Shown: one piece after another, positions 7,802 to 15,970 of the stretch
Position numbering within the stretch: position 1 is the stretch's first letter
Layout: the number at the start of each line of letters is the position of its first letter
From: Bradyrhizobium sp. LLZ17
GTDB lineage: Bacteria > Pseudomonadota > Alphaproteobacteria > Rhizobiales > Xanthobacteraceae
Direction: 5' to 3'
NCBI RefSeq assembly: GCF_041200145.1
Contig: NZ_CP165734.1
Location: 1,922,001 to 1,986,000 of the forward strand
Length of the DNA stretch: 64,000 bases
The notes under the pieces: model-generated
Seen by the model: only the letters and a program-made list of their open reading frames with translations
Told to the model about the DNA's origin: nothing
Databases searched by the model: none
Translations under genes and position numbers: made by a program

Positions 7802-9106
7802 CTAGCGGTGGAGATTTCCAAAAAATCCGGATGTCAGTTTGCCGCCGCGAAGGGCCGATCGGTCATCGCTTGCGTCTGACGCGCCGCAAGTGTTCCGCCT
7901 TCGTCTGCGACGACGGGAAGCTGCGCGATGGCGCAGAATCCCCGGCCGCTTGCGCCATTGGATCCGCGCGGGATCGACAGCGAGGCTGAGCTTTGGCCAG
8001 CGCGCGAACAGCGCCTCGAGCGCGCAAACCGCCTCGATCCGCGCCAGCTGGTGGCCGAGACAGAAGTGAATTCCCGTCCCGAACGAGATGTGGCGGTTCG
8101 GCTTGCGTTCGAGATCGAGCCGTTCAGGCGCATCGTGGACCGCCGGATCCATGTTCGCGGCGGCGAGCATGACCATGACGCGATCGCCCTTCTTCAAGCG
8201 CACGCCTTCGAGCTCGACATCGTGCCGCACATAGCGCGGCTTCGAGAACTGCACCGGCGAGACGAAGCGCAGGAACTCCTCGACCGCGAGCCCGACCCGG
8301 CTCCAGTCCTCCTCCAGCCAATCGCGCAGACCAGGATTTCGGAGCAGCTCGTAAACCGAACCGCTGATGAGATGCGTGGTGGTTTCCGAGCCCGCTGCGA
8401 GCAGCAGAAACAGCATCGACACCATTTCGTCCGGGGTGATCTGACCGCCTTCGCGTTCGACCTGGACCAGTTCGGCGATCAGGCCCTCACCGCCCCGTAC
8501 GCGAGCAAGCTGCAACCGCTCTGCAAGATAGTCGCGCATCTTGCGGAATGCGAACAGCAGTCGGAAGAAGCTGACGACGTTCGTCAGCGACGACATGGCG
8601 TTGGCCCAGGCGATGAACCTCGGACGATCGGCCGCCGGCAGCCCCAGCAGTTCGGAGATCACCGACAGCGGCAGGATGCGTGCATAGCGCTGGACGAGAT
8701 CGGCGGGGCGGCCTTCTGCAAACAGGTCGGCCGCGAGATCATCGGCAATGGCGCGAATACGTGGCTGCATGTCCATAATCGCACGCCGGCGAAAGGCTTC
8801 GTCCACGATGCTGCGCAGCCTTGTGTGATCCGGCTCGTCCATGGTCAGCATATTCTTGGCGATGGTTGCGACGAGCCTTGGCATCCACCAGCGCAAGCCG
8901 GCGACTTCGCCATCCTCCTTGCGCAGCGTGAATGTCGCGCCGTCCTTCAGCACCTGCGCGGTGGCATCGTGCGTGGTGGTGACCCAGACATCGCCGACCA
9001 GAGGGAAATGTGTCGCAACCACGGGGCCGGCTGCGCGCAGCTTCGCGATCGCCTTGGGCGTATCGCGGAAGAAGGTCTCGCTGGTGAAATCGAGGCGCGG
9101 TGCCAT
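7802..9106 (-). CDS. Cytochrome P450 with a probable frameshift at its C-terminus
   Basis: A bacterial P450 monooxygenase of about 430 residues. Seen are the I-helix AGSETTTHLI, the K-helix ExxR in VEEFLRFVSP, and the heme loop FGTGIHFCLGHQLARIE with Cys349 as thiolate ligand. No ferredoxin or reductase partner is adjacent. After RKRPGI the given frame turns into an arginine-rich tail (ASRRRRRRRNT...), unlike any P450. Dropping one C from the C4 run at 7940-7943 instead yields GFCAIAQLPVVADEGG, the normal family ending, stopping at 7834 (423 aa). I take that as the original C-terminus. The substrate is unknown, and it shares no visible operator with the nicotinate genes. Confidence 0.85.
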   Translation of the reverse strand: MAPRLDFTSETFFRDTPKAIAKLRAAGPVVATHFPLVGDVWVTTTHDATAQVLKDGATFTLRKEDGEVAGLRWWMPRLVATIAKNMLTMDEPDHTRLRSIVDEAFRRRAIMDMQPRIRAIADDLAADLFAEGRPADLVQRYARILPLSVISELLGLPAADRPRFIAWANAMSSLTNVVSFFRLLFAFRKMRDYLAERLQLARVRGGEGLIAELVQVEREGGQITPDEMVSMLFLLLAAGSETTTHLISGSVYELLRNPGLRDWLEEDWSRVGLAVEEFLRFVSPVQFSKPRYVRHDVELEGVRLKKGDRVMVMLAAANMDPAVHDAPERLDLERKPNRHISFGTGIHFCLGHQLARIEAVCALEALFARWPKLSLAVDPARIQWRKRPGILRHRAASRRRRRRRNTCGASDASDDRSALRGGKLTSGFFGNLHR

Positions 9107-9181
9107 GGGATCACCGGAGTGGCTGGGGGCGCCTCATCGAGATGGTGTGCGGGGAGTAACGCGCAAGGGTCGGAACCGACG

Positions 9182-9508
9182 CTATCCGCGCCCGGGCGAG
9201 CGCGGCCCCGGCTTGCGCTGCCGCTGGCCGGTGTAGGAATCCCAATGACTCCAGCTGCCGTTGCTCAGGCTTTGCAGGTCAGTGGTGAGCGGACGGCGCG
9301 TGCGCTTGTCGTACTCGGCGATCGAGCGCTCCGATTGCGCGATCTTGCGCTTGAGTTCCGCAATCGCCTTCTGGGTCTCGCCGTTACGTTTCGACGAGGC
9401 GATTTCGCCCATCGTGAAGCGGGCGGTCTCGAGCGCCTTCAACTCGGCGCGGTTCCTCTTTAACTGGACCCGCTGCCAGGCGATGTTGCTGTCGCTGTCC
9501 GCAACCAT
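9182..9508 (-). CDS. Small coiled-coil hypothetical protein (108 aa)
   Basis: The start at ATG 9508 (MVADSDSNIAWQRVQLKRNR) leaves out an unconvincing upstream extension. The sequence is a charged helix from about residue 8 to 80 (RAELKALETARFTMGE, QKAIAELKRKIAQSERSIAEY) with coiled-coil character. A low-complexity tail follows (SGSWSHWDSYTGQRQRKPG-like). There is no signal peptide or membrane segment. I do not recognise a characterised family. It is isolated between the P450 gene and the ferredoxin reductase, on the same strand as both but separated from each by a gap, so it is unlikely to belong to either. Confidence 0.55.
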   Translation of the reverse strand: MVADSDSNIAWQRVQLKRNRAELKALETARFTMGEIASSKRNGETQKAIAELKRKIAQSERSIAEYDKRTRRPLTTDLQSLSNGSWSHWDSYTGQRQRKPGPRSPGRG

Positions 9509-9637
9509 GTGGGAACTCCGCTGATTCGCTCCCACAGTGTATCGCGCGCCGAGATCGACGCCGCAACGCCCGTACGAGGGCGAAAATGCGGTGTTATTGC
9601 GCGACCAGCGCCCCGGATCGGGGCTCTAGATCTTGTC

Positions 9638-9687
9638 TTGACGCGTTTTCTTTACGCGAACCGGTACCCGCTTCGCTCGAAAACGCT
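9638..9687. repeat. Intergenic palindromic repeat (GCGTTTTC...GAAAACGC type)
   Basis: Arms TTGACGCGTTTTCTTTACGCGAA and TTCGCTCGAAAACGCT enclose CCGGTACCCG. This is the short AGCGTTTTC...GAAAACGC interspersed palindrome common in Bradyrhizobium and its relatives. It ends exactly at the stop codon of the ferredoxin reductase and may protect or terminate that transcript. Confidence 0.65.
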
Positions 9688-10461
9688 CTAACGTTCCGCG
9701 AAGGCCTTTTCGACCACGAACTGGGCCGGCTCGCCGTGATTGCCCTCGATGAAACCGCGCTCACCCAGCAGCGAGCGGGTGTCGGCCACCAGCGCCGGGC
9801 TGCCGCAGATCATGACGCGGTCATGGGCCGCTTCCAGGTCCGGCAGGCCGATATCGGCGAACAGCTTGCCGGAGGTGATGAGGTCGGTGATACGGCCGCG
9901 GTTGCGGAACGGGTCGCGCGTCACGGTCGGATAGTAGATTAGCTGAGCGCGGATGTAGTCGCCCAGCAGTTCGTCGTTCGGCAGCTTCTCGGTGATCATC
10001 TCGCCATAGGCGAGCTCCTTGACGTGGCGGCAGCCGTGCAGCAGCACCACCTTCTCGAAACGCTCGTAGGTTTCGGGGTCCTTGATCACGCTCAGGAACG
10101 GCGCGAGCCCGGTGCCGGTGCCGATCAGATAGAGGTTGCGCCCCTCCTCCAGATTGTCGATCACCAGCGTCCCGGTCGCCTTGCGGCTGACGATGATCTC
10201 GTCGCCTTGCTTGAGGTGCTGGAGCCGCGAGGTCAGCGGGCCGTCCGGCACCTTGATGGAGAAGAACTCCAGCGTGTCCTCGTAATTGGCGCTGGCGACG
10301 CTGTAGGCCCGCAGCAGCGGCTTCTCGCCGACCTTGAGCCCGATCATGGTGAATTCGCCGTTGCGGAAACGGAACGTCGGGCTGCGGGTGGTCTTGAAGG
10401 AGAACAGCGTGTCGGTCCAGTGGTGGACGCTCAAAACGCTTTCCTGATTGAAATTGCTCAT
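9688..10461 (-). CDS. fpr: Ferredoxin/flavodoxin-NADP+ reductase
   Basis: A 257-residue FAD enzyme that moves electrons between NADPH and ferredoxin or flavodoxin. Motifs: FRNGEFTMIGL, the FAD-binding RAYSVAS, the NADP-binding GTGTGLAPFLSVIKDP, HGCRHVKELAY, MICGSPALV, and the C-terminal QFVVEKAFAER typical of the bacterial Fpr subclass. The length is normal. Its ATG lies 53 nt from a perfect 30-bp palindrome that it shares with the divergent enamidase gene, so it appears to belong to the nicotinate regulon rather than to an oxidative-stress (SoxR-type) regulon. I infer that it supplies low-potential electrons to 6-hydroxynicotinate reductase through a ferredoxin or flavodoxin encoded elsewhere. 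A general housekeeping role remains possible. Confidence 0.9.
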   Translation of the reverse strand: MSNFNQESVLSVHHWTDTLFSFKTTRSPTFRFRNGEFTMIGLKVGEKPLLRAYSVASANYEDTLEFFSIKVPDGPLTSRLQHLKQGDEIIVSRKATGTLVIDNLEEGRNLYLIGTGTGLAPFLSVIKDPETYERFEKVVLLHGCRHVKELAYGEMITEKLPNDELLGDYIRAQLIYYPTVTRDPFRNRGRITDLITSGKLFADIGLPDLEAAHDRVMICGSPALVADTRSLLGERGFIEGNHGEPAQFVVEKAFAER

Positions 10462-10513
10462 CTCACCCTTCCGTGTCGCTTCATTGCGGTTTTCGAGGCG
10501 GTCAGCTATGCGT

Positions 10514-10543
10514 CATTTGTATACGATCATTCGTATACAAATG
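10514..10543. promoter_or_regulatory. Large perfect palindromic operator between fpr and enamidase
   Basis: A 30-bp perfect inverted repeat: arms CATTTGTATACGA and TCGTATACAAATG around a TCAT spacer. Each arm contains a GTATAC core (10519-10524 and 10533-10538, 14 bp apart), so it may be two adjacent sites. The GTATAC core recurs upstream of hnr at 20200-20205. It probably binds the MarR regulator encoded at 11933-12406 (inference). Confidence 0.8.
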
Positions 10544-10618
10544 AATAATCCAGCTTGATCCCGCGGTCAAGGCTGCCCAAGATCGAAAGCGTTGCAGTTA
10601 AGGACAAGGACCCCTTCC

Positions 10619-11815
10619 ATGGCGCATGACGCACCGCAGGCCGCCGGACCCTCGAAGCTCGTGATCCGCAATATCGGCCTGATCCTGTCGGGCGCGCTGG
10701 AAAAGCCGATCCTGGACGGCGACACCATCGTCGCCGAGAACGGCAAGATCAGCGCCATCGGCCGCTTCAAGGACCTCGACACGGAAGGCGCGACCACGAT
10801 CGTCGACGCCAACGGCACCACCGTCGCGCCCGGTCTGATCGACAGCCACGTCCATCCGGTCGCCGGCGACTGGACGCCGCGGCAGAACCAGATCGGCTGG
10901 ATCGACAGCAACCTGCATGGCGGCGTCACCACCATGATCTCGGCCGGCGAGGTTCACATGCCAGGCCGCCCGCGCGACGTCGTCGGTCTCAAGGCGATGG
11001 CCATCTTCGCCCAGCGCGCTTTCTGGAATTTGCGGCCCGGCGGCGTGAAGGTTCATGCCGGCGCGCCGGTGATCGAATGCGAAATGGTGGAAGAGGACTT
11101 CAAGGAGTTGGCCGCAGCCGGCGTCAAGCTGCTCGGCGAAGTCGGCCTCGGCGGCGTCAAGGACGGACCGACCGCGCGCAGAATGGTCGGCTGGGCCCGC
11201 AAATACGGCATCCAGAGCACGATCCACACCGGCGGCCCCTCGATCCCCGGCTCCGGCCTGATCGACAAGGACGTAGTGCTGGAAGCCGATACCGACGTGG
11301 TCGGTCACATCAATGGCGGCCACACCGCGCTGCCCGACGACCAGATCCGCTGCATCTGCGAGGGCTGCAAGCGTGGGCTCGAGCTCGTTCACAACGGCAA
11401 TGAGCGCTCCGCTTTGTTCACACTGCGCACCGCGCGCGAGATGGGCGATTTGCATCGCGTCATCCTCGGCACCGACGCGCCGGCCGGATCGGGCGTGCAG
11501 CCGCTCGGCATTCTGCGCATGGTCTCGATGTTGTCCTCGCTCGGCGACCTGCCGGCCGAACTCGCCTTCTGCCTGGCCACCGGCAACACCGCGCGGATGC
11601 GCGAGCTCGATTGCGGCCTGATCGAAATCGGCCGCTCCGCCGATTTCGTCATCATGGACAAGGCGCAGCATTCACCGGGCAAGAACATCCTGGAGAGCGT
11701 CCAGCTCGGCGATCTCCCCGGCATCGGCATGACCATCATCGACGGCATCGTACGAACGCAGCGGAGTCGCAACACGCCGCCGGCGGGGAGAGTGCCGGAG
11801 ATGGTGGCGAAGTAG
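10619..11815 (+). CDS. ena: Enamidase (1,4,5,6-tetrahydro-6-oxonicotinate amidohydrolase)
   Basis: A 398-residue metal-dependent amidohydrolase that matches enamidase, which opens 1,4,5,6-tetrahydro-6-oxonicotinate to 2-formylglutarate and ammonia. The start at ATG 10619 has AAGGA 8 nt upstream; an upstream non-ATG extension is not needed. Motifs: APGLIDSHVHPVAGDW (His77, His79), HGGVTTMISAGEVH, STIHTGGPSIPG (His203), VGHINGGHTALPDDQ (His230, His235) and VILGTDAPAGSG (Asp286), which fit a binuclear metal site. The C-terminal beta-domain includes SADFVIMDKAQHSP. It is divergent from fpr across a shared operator and 7 kb from hnr, the preceding step. The alternative reading is a generic dihydroorotase or imidazolonepropionase-like enzyme. 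The hnr/nicAB context argues strongly for enamidase. Confidence 0.88.
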   Translation: MAHDAPQAAGPSKLVIRNIGLILSGALEKPILDGDTIVAENGKISAIGRFKDLDTEGATTIVDANGTTVAPGLIDSHVHPVAGDWTPRQNQIGWIDSNLHGGVTTMISAGEVHMPGRPRDVVGLKAMAIFAQRAFWNLRPGGVKVHAGAPVIECEMVEEDFKELAAAGVKLLGEVGLGGVKDGPTARRMVGWARKYGIQSTIHTGGPSIPGSGLIDKDVVLEADTDVVGHINGGHTALPDDQIRCICEGCKRGLELVHNGNERSALFTLRTAREMGDLHRVILGTDAPAGSGVQPLGILRMVSMLSSLGDLPAELAFCLATGNTARMRELDCGLIEIGRSADFVIMDKAQHSPGKNILESVQLGDLPGIGMTIIDGIVRTQRSRNTPPAGRVPEMVAK

Positions 11816-11832
11816 GCCGGACAGACGGTGCC

Positions 11833-11922
11833 GTAGGGTGGGCAAAGCGTAGCGTGCCCACCAATACTCTCGCACGCGATGAAAGATGGTGGGCGCGGCG
11901 CTTTGCGCCTTTGCCCACCTAC
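11833..11922. repeat. Intergenic inverted repeat, GTAGGGTGGGC...GCCCACCTAC family
   Basis: GTAGGGTGGGCAAAGCG and a second internal hairpin (GTGCCCACCA / TGGTGGGC) close with TTTGCCCACCTAC. It lies between the convergent ends of enamidase and the MarR gene, where the RNA hairpin could act as a bidirectional terminator. Related copies are at 15835-15949 and 56795-56886. Confidence 0.75.
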
Positions 11923-11932
11923 AAGACCTGCA

Positions 11933-12406
11933 TCACCTCAGCTTATTAAGAAGCGCCATCAAGGTCTCGCGCTCCTTCGCGTCGAGCGGGGCCAGCGTCT
12001 CGCGGCTGATCGCCAGCGCATTCGGCGCCAGCTTTTCGGCAAGCTGCTGCCCTGCGCGCGTCAGGCTGACCAGCAGCCGCCTGCCATCGCCGGGATCCTG
12101 GCTCGTCTCCGTCAGGCCGCGCACCGAGAGCCGGTCGATCACGCCCTTGATGGTCGCGACATCCATCGACGTCAGCCGCCCGAGCTGGTTCTGCGAGCAC
12201 GGCCCGGTCTCGGCGAGTTTTGACAGCGCCGCCCATTGCGTGGGCGTCAGATTGGTGCCGATGTCGCGGGAGAAGATCGAACTGTGGCGCTGCCAGACCT
12301 GGCGCAGGATGAAGCCGACCTGCTCGTCGAGCACATAAGACGGCTTTGTCTGCTTGACGCTCTTCTTCGCCGCCACACTTCTCGCCATCCGCTCCCCGCC
12401 CCTCAC
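11933..12406 (-). CDS. MarR-family regulator of the nicotinate locus (NicR-like)
   Basis: A winged-helix MarR protein of 151-157 residues. The longer form starts at GTG 12406 and overlaps the livF-type stop; an ATG lies at 12388 (MARSVAAKK). The core shows QVGFILRQVWQRHSSIFSRDIG, LTPTQWAALSKLAETGPCSQNQLGRLTSMDVATIKGVIDRL and the wing RGLTETSQDPGDGRRLLVSLT. It is the last gene of a likely operon running from hnr through the ABC importer. In Pseudomonas putida a MarR protein (NicR) represses nicotinate genes in response to 6-hydroxynicotinate, so a matching role here is likely. It is the best candidate to bind the GTATAC palindromes at 10514 and 20193. The effector cannot be read. Confidence 0.85.
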   Translation of the reverse strand: MRGGERMARSVAAKKSVKQTKPSYVLDEQVGFILRQVWQRHSSIFSRDIGTNLTPTQWAALSKLAETGPCSQNQLGRLTSMDVATIKGVIDRLSVRGLTETSQDPGDGRRLLVSLTRAGQQLAEKLAPNALAISRETLAPLDAKERETLMALLNKLR

Positions 12407-13107
12407 AACGACAGATGCGCGTCACGGATGTCCGGACGCGCATCGAGCTCGGCCATGGTGCCGCCGAAACAGATGCGGCCACGCTCGATGATGTAGGCGC
12501 GATCGGAAATCAATCGCGCAAAATGCAAATTCTGCTCGGAGACGACGATGCTGACGCCCTCCTTCTTCATGGTCAGGATGGCATCGACCATCTGCTCCAC
12601 GATCTTCGGCGACAGGCCCTCCGAGGGCTCATCGAGCAGCACCAGCGACGGATTGCCCATCAGCGTGCGCGCGATCGTCAGCATCTGCTGCTCGCCGCCG
12701 CTCATGCGGCCGCCCGGACGGTGTTTCATCTCGCCCAGATTTGGAAACAACGCGAACAGTTTTTCCCGGGTCCAGTATGGCGCATTCGGACGCTTCGGCT
12801 GGCGGCCGACCTCGAGGTTCTCCTCCACCGTCAGGTCGGTGAAGATGCGCCGTTCCTCCGGTACATAGCCGAGCCCGTCCCGCACGATCTCGTGAGTGGG
12901 ACGTGCCGAGACATCCCTGCCTTCGAACATGATACGTCCCGTGCGCTGCGCAACCAGGCCGACGATCGAGCGGAACGTCGTCGACTTGCCGGCCCCGTTG
13001 CGACCCAGGAGCGCCACGACCTCGCCGTCTCCGACCTCGAAGCCGATGTCGAACAGGATATGCGCCGGGCCATAGTGACTGTTGAGGTCCTGCACCGTGA
13101 GCTTCAT
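12403..13107 (-). CDS. Branched-chain-type ABC importer ATP-binding protein (LivF-like)
   Basis: A 234-residue ATPase with Walker A GRNGAGKST, Q-loop region, signature SGGEQQML and Walker B LVLLDEPSEGLSPKIV, the LivF-specific wording. It powers import together with the LivG-like ATPase and the fused permease. The ATG overlaps the upstream ATPase stop and its own stop overlaps the MarR start, giving a fully coupled unit. Because the unit continues to hnr, the substrate is likely nicotinate or 6-hydroxynicotinate rather than a branched-chain amino acid. That is inference from context; the ATPase gives no specificity. Confidence 0.9.
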   Translation of the reverse strand: MKLTVQDLNSHYGPAHILFDIGFEVGDGEVVALLGRNGAGKSTTFRSIVGLVAQRTGRIMFEGRDVSARPTHEIVRDGLGYVPEERRIFTDLTVEENLEVGRQPKRPNAPYWTREKLFALFPNLGEMKHRPGGRMSGGEQQMLTIARTLMGNPSLVLLDEPSEGLSPKIVEQMVDAILTMKKEGVSIVVSEQNLHFARLISDRAYIIERGRICFGGTMAELDARPDIRDAHLSL

Positions 13108-13895
13108 GCCGAGGCTCCCTCGCGGTGCTCTGCATCGTAAAGCAGGCCCTCGCCGAGATAGACCGCCTGGACCTGTGGGTTGCCGCGCACCTCGGCCGGC
13201 GAACCCTCGGCGATCAGCGTGCCGCGGTTGAGGACGATGATGCGGTCGGCATGCTCGAACACCACGTCCATGTCGTGCTCGGTAAAGAGCACGCCGATCG
13301 ACTTGTCCCGCGCAATGCTTGCGGTGAGCCGCATCAGGTCGACGCGTTCGCGCGGTGCCATGCCGGCGGTCGGCTCGTCCATCAACAGCAATCTTGGCTG
13401 GTTGGCGAGCGCGACCGCGAGCTCGAGCCGCTTGAGGTCGCCATAGGCGAGCTCGCCGCAGGGGCGATCCGCGTAGCCGCTCATGCCGACCAGCTCGAGC
13501 AGGCGACCGGCCTCGCCGCGGTCGACATTGGGCGCCGAGCCCCAGAGGTCGAACAATTGCTGGCCATGCGAAATCAGCGCGACCTGCACATTCTCGCGCA
13601 CCGTCATGGTCGCGAACGTTGCCGTAATCTGGAAAGTGCGCCCGACGCCGAGCCGCCAGACCTCGCGCGGCTTCTTGCCCGTGGTTTCCTCGCCAAGCAG
13701 GCGGACATGGCCCGAATCCGGCCGGTTCTGGCCATTAAGCATGTCGAAGCAGGTGCTCTTGCCCGCGCCGTTCGGGCCGATCAGCGCCAGAATTTCGCCG
13801 GCCCGCAGCGAGAACGAGACGCCGCGCACCGCATGGATGCCGCCATAGGACTTGGTCAGACCTTCGACCGCGAGAAGTGGGGGTGCAACGCTCAT
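13104..13895 (-). CDS. Branched-chain-type ABC importer ATP-binding protein (LivG-like)
   Basis: 263 residues starting at ATG 13895 (MSVAPPLLAVEGLTKSYGGI). That ATG overlaps the permease stop by 4 nt, so the much longer open frame upstream is not used. Walker A is GPNGAGKST, followed by the LivG-type insert LLGEETTGKKPREVWRLGVGRTFQI. Where LivG normally has its LSxGxQ signature this protein reads CGELAYGDLKRLELAVAL, and Walker B is LLLMDEPTAGMAPRERVDLM. The degenerate AYGDLKR-type signature is usual for this subfamily. It forms the ATPase pair with the downstream LivF-like subunit at the inner membrane, and the C-terminal extension (VQAVYLGEGLLYDAE) is typical of LivG. Confidence 0.9.
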   Translation of the reverse strand: MSVAPPLLAVEGLTKSYGGIHAVRGVSFSLRAGEILALIGPNGAGKSTCFDMLNGQNRPDSGHVRLLGEETTGKKPREVWRLGVGRTFQITATFATMTVRENVQVALISHGQQLFDLWGSAPNVDRGEAGRLLELVGMSGYADRPCGELAYGDLKRLELAVALANQPRLLLMDEPTAGMAPRERVDLMRLTASIARDKSIGVLFTEHDMDVVFEHADRIIVLNRGTLIAEGSPAEVRGNPQVQAVYLGEGLLYDAEHREGASA

Positions 13896-15781
13896 TCGGC
13901 GGACTCGATCGGCTTGGCCAGCAAGGGTGATCCCGGCGGGGACGTCTTCCTGCGCCGCTGCGCCAGCATTTCCAGCATGCCGACGATGCCTTTGGGGAAG
14001 ACAACGACGATCAGCACGATGAAGCCGCCGAGCACGAGCTTCGAGAGATCGGTCTGGCTGATCAGCCAGATGCTGAGCGCCTTGTAGACGATGGCCCCGA
14101 TCACCGCGCCCGATACCGTCTCGACGCCGCCGAGCAGCACCATCACCAGCGCGTCGACCGAGAGCGAGATGCCGAGATTGTCGGGGAAGACGCTGCCTTT
14201 GAGGTAAGCGAACAGCGCGCCGCCGATGCCGGCGGTCGTTCCGGCAATCACGAAGGCGGTCCACTGCATCCGCTTGGCATTGATGCCGATCGCCTCGCTG
14301 CGCAGCACCGAATCGCGCGTGGCCCGGAGCGCGTAGCCGAACGGCGAGAACACCGCGATCCGCAAGGCGATCGTGACCAGCGCCGCGACGCCGAGCGCCA
14401 GCCAATAAAAATGGGACGGGCTCGCCGCCCAGCTCGAAGGCCAGACGCCGAGAATGCCGTTATCGCCGCCGGTCACGCTCACCCACTGGAACGCGATCGA
14501 CCACACGATCTGCGCGAAGGCCAGCGTCAGCATCGCGAAATAGACGCCGGAGAGTTGCACGGCGAAGAAGCCGAACACGGCGGCACCCATACAGCCCAGC
14601 AACGGCCCGAGCAGGAGACACACGATCATCGGCAGCCCCGCCATCTTGGCGAGGAAGGCGACGCCGTAGGCGCCGAGCCCGAAATAAGCAGCGTGGCCGA
14701 ACGACGCGAGCCCGCCGACCGACATCAGAAAATGCAGACTGACGGCGAAGATCACGAAGATCGCGATCTCCGAGCCGACCGTGAGCGCGTAATTGCCGGC
14801 GAACAATGGCAGCGTCGCCGCGATGACCAGCGCTGCCAGCGCAGCCAGCCGCTCGTTCGACGTCAGCGGGCGCCAGGGATTGACGGTCAGGCCGGGCGTT
14901 TTGCGTGCGGGCGCCTCGGGCTTGCCGAACAGGCCCCAGGGCCGCACGATCAGCACCGCCGCCATCACCAGAAAGACCAGGATGATCGAGATCTTCGGAA
15001 AGATCAGGATGCCGAAGGCGTTCAATTCGGAGACCAGTACCGCGGCGACGAACGCGCCGATGATGCTGCCGAGGCCGCCGATCACGACGACGACGAAGAC
15101 CTCGACGATGATGCGCAGATCCATCGCGTGATGCACGGCGTCGCGCGGGATCTGGAGCGCGCCGCCGAGCGCGGCCAGGAACACGCCGACCGCAAACACA
15201 GAGGTGAACAGCCATTTCTGATTGACGCCGAGCGCTGCGACCATGTCGCGATCCTGCGTCGCGGCGCGCACCAGCACGCCCCAACGGGTGCGCTGGAACA
15301 GCAGCCAGAGAACGCCGAGCACCACGGGGCCGAGCACGATCAGGAACAAATCGTAACTCGGAATGTTCTGGCCGAAGAAATCGATCGCGCCCTTGAAGCC
15401 CGGCGCCCGGCGCCCGACGAGATCGTCAGGCCCCCAGATCAGGACAACGAGATCCTCGACCATCAGCGTCAGGCCAAAGGTCGCGAGCAGCTGGAACAGT
15501 TCGGGCGCGTGATAGATGCGCCGAAGCAGGACCATCTCGACCAGCACGCCGATCAGCGCCACGGCGAGCGCCGCAATCACGATTGCGCCCCAGAAGCCGA
15601 ACGCGCCGGACAGCCGTTCGGTCAGCGTGAAGGCGATGTAGGCGCCGATCATGTAGAACGCGCCATGCGCGAAATTCACGATCCGCGTCACGCCGAAGAT
15701 GATCGACAGGCCCGACGCCACCAGGAACAGCGACGCTGCGCTGGCGAGACCGGTCAGAAACTGTACGACGTAAAAGGCCAT
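13892..15781 (-). CDS. Fused branched-chain-type ABC permease (LivH-LivM)
   Basis: 629 residues, about twice a single permease. The N-terminal half reads like LivH (MAFYVVQFLTGLASAASLFL, GVTRIVNFAHGAFYMIGAYIA, GGLGSIIGAFVAAVLVSELN). After a linker near residue 295 (KPEAPARKTPGLTVNPW) the C-terminal half reads like LivM (GGLASFGHAAYFGLGAYGVAFLAKMAG, LRATRDSVLRSEAIGINAKR, GVETVSGAVIGAIVYKAL). The two membrane subunits are therefore one polypeptide. The gene is coupled to both ATPases. It follows the binding protein by a 190-nt gap holding a palindromic repeat, which may lower its expression relative to the receptor. Confidence 0.92.
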   Translation of the reverse strand: MAFYVVQFLTGLASAASLFLVASGLSIIFGVTRIVNFAHGAFYMIGAYIAFTLTERLSGAFGFWGAIVIAALAVALIGVLVEMVLLRRIYHAPELFQLLATFGLTLMVEDLVVLIWGPDDLVGRRAPGFKGAIDFFGQNIPSYDLFLIVLGPVVLGVLWLLFQRTRWGVLVRAATQDRDMVAALGVNQKWLFTSVFAVGVFLAALGGALQIPRDAVHHAMDLRIIVEVFVVVVIGGLGSIIGAFVAAVLVSELNAFGILIFPKISIILVFLVMAAVLIVRPWGLFGKPEAPARKTPGLTVNPWRPLTSNERLAALAALVIAATLPLFAGNYALTVGSEIAIFVIFAVSLHFLMSVGGLASFGHAAYFGLGAYGVAFLAKMAGLPMIVCLLLGPLLGCMGAAVFGFFAVQLSGVYFAMLTLAFAQIVWSIAFQWVSVTGGDNGILGVWPSSWAASPSHFYWLALGVAALVTIALRIAVFSPFGYALRATRDSVLRSEAIGINAKRMQWTAFVIAGTTAGIGGALFAYLKGSVFPDNLGISLSVDALVMVLLGGVETVSGAVIGAIVYKALSIWLISQTDLSKLVLGGFIVLIVVVFPKGIVGMLEMLAQRRRKTSPPGSPLLAKPIESAE

Positions 15782-15834
15782 CGGCGGTCCGGGTTGGGTT
15801 TCAACGCGCTCCCCACGCGGAGAGCGGGAACTTC

Positions 15835-15949
15835 GTAGGGTGGGTTAGCCTTGCGACTGCGCGAAGCGCAGTTCGCTGGGCGTAACCCACCATTTTCTTT
15901 CATCGCGGAGCGACCGCGGTGGGTTACGCCTTCGGCTAACCCACCCTAC
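15835..15949. repeat. Intergenic inverted repeat inside the nicotinate operon (GTAGGGTGGGTTAGCC type)
   Basis: The outer arms GTAGGGTGGGTTAGCC and GGCTAACCCACCCTAC are perfect inverses, and nested arms (GGCGTAACCCACCA, GGTGGGTTACGCC) form a second hairpin. It fills the 190-nt gap between the binding-protein and permease genes. On RNA this would be a very stable structure. Confidence 0.85.
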
Positions 15950-15970
15950 GGCAGCGGTGGAAAGTCGCGA

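Noticed and set aside
7928..9463. Plus-strand open frame (511 aa) opposite the P450
   Set aside because: Composition typical of antisense shadows in GC-rich DNA, no domain. The P450 strand carries all heme-site motifs.
13104..14405. Longer LivG reading (433 aa) starting at 14405
   Set aside because: The extension lies inside the permease gene in another frame. The ATG at 13895 overlaps the permease stop as expected for coupled genes.
14411..15838. Plus-strand open frame (475 aa) opposite the fused permease
   Set aside because: D/E/R/Q-rich shadow with no domain.
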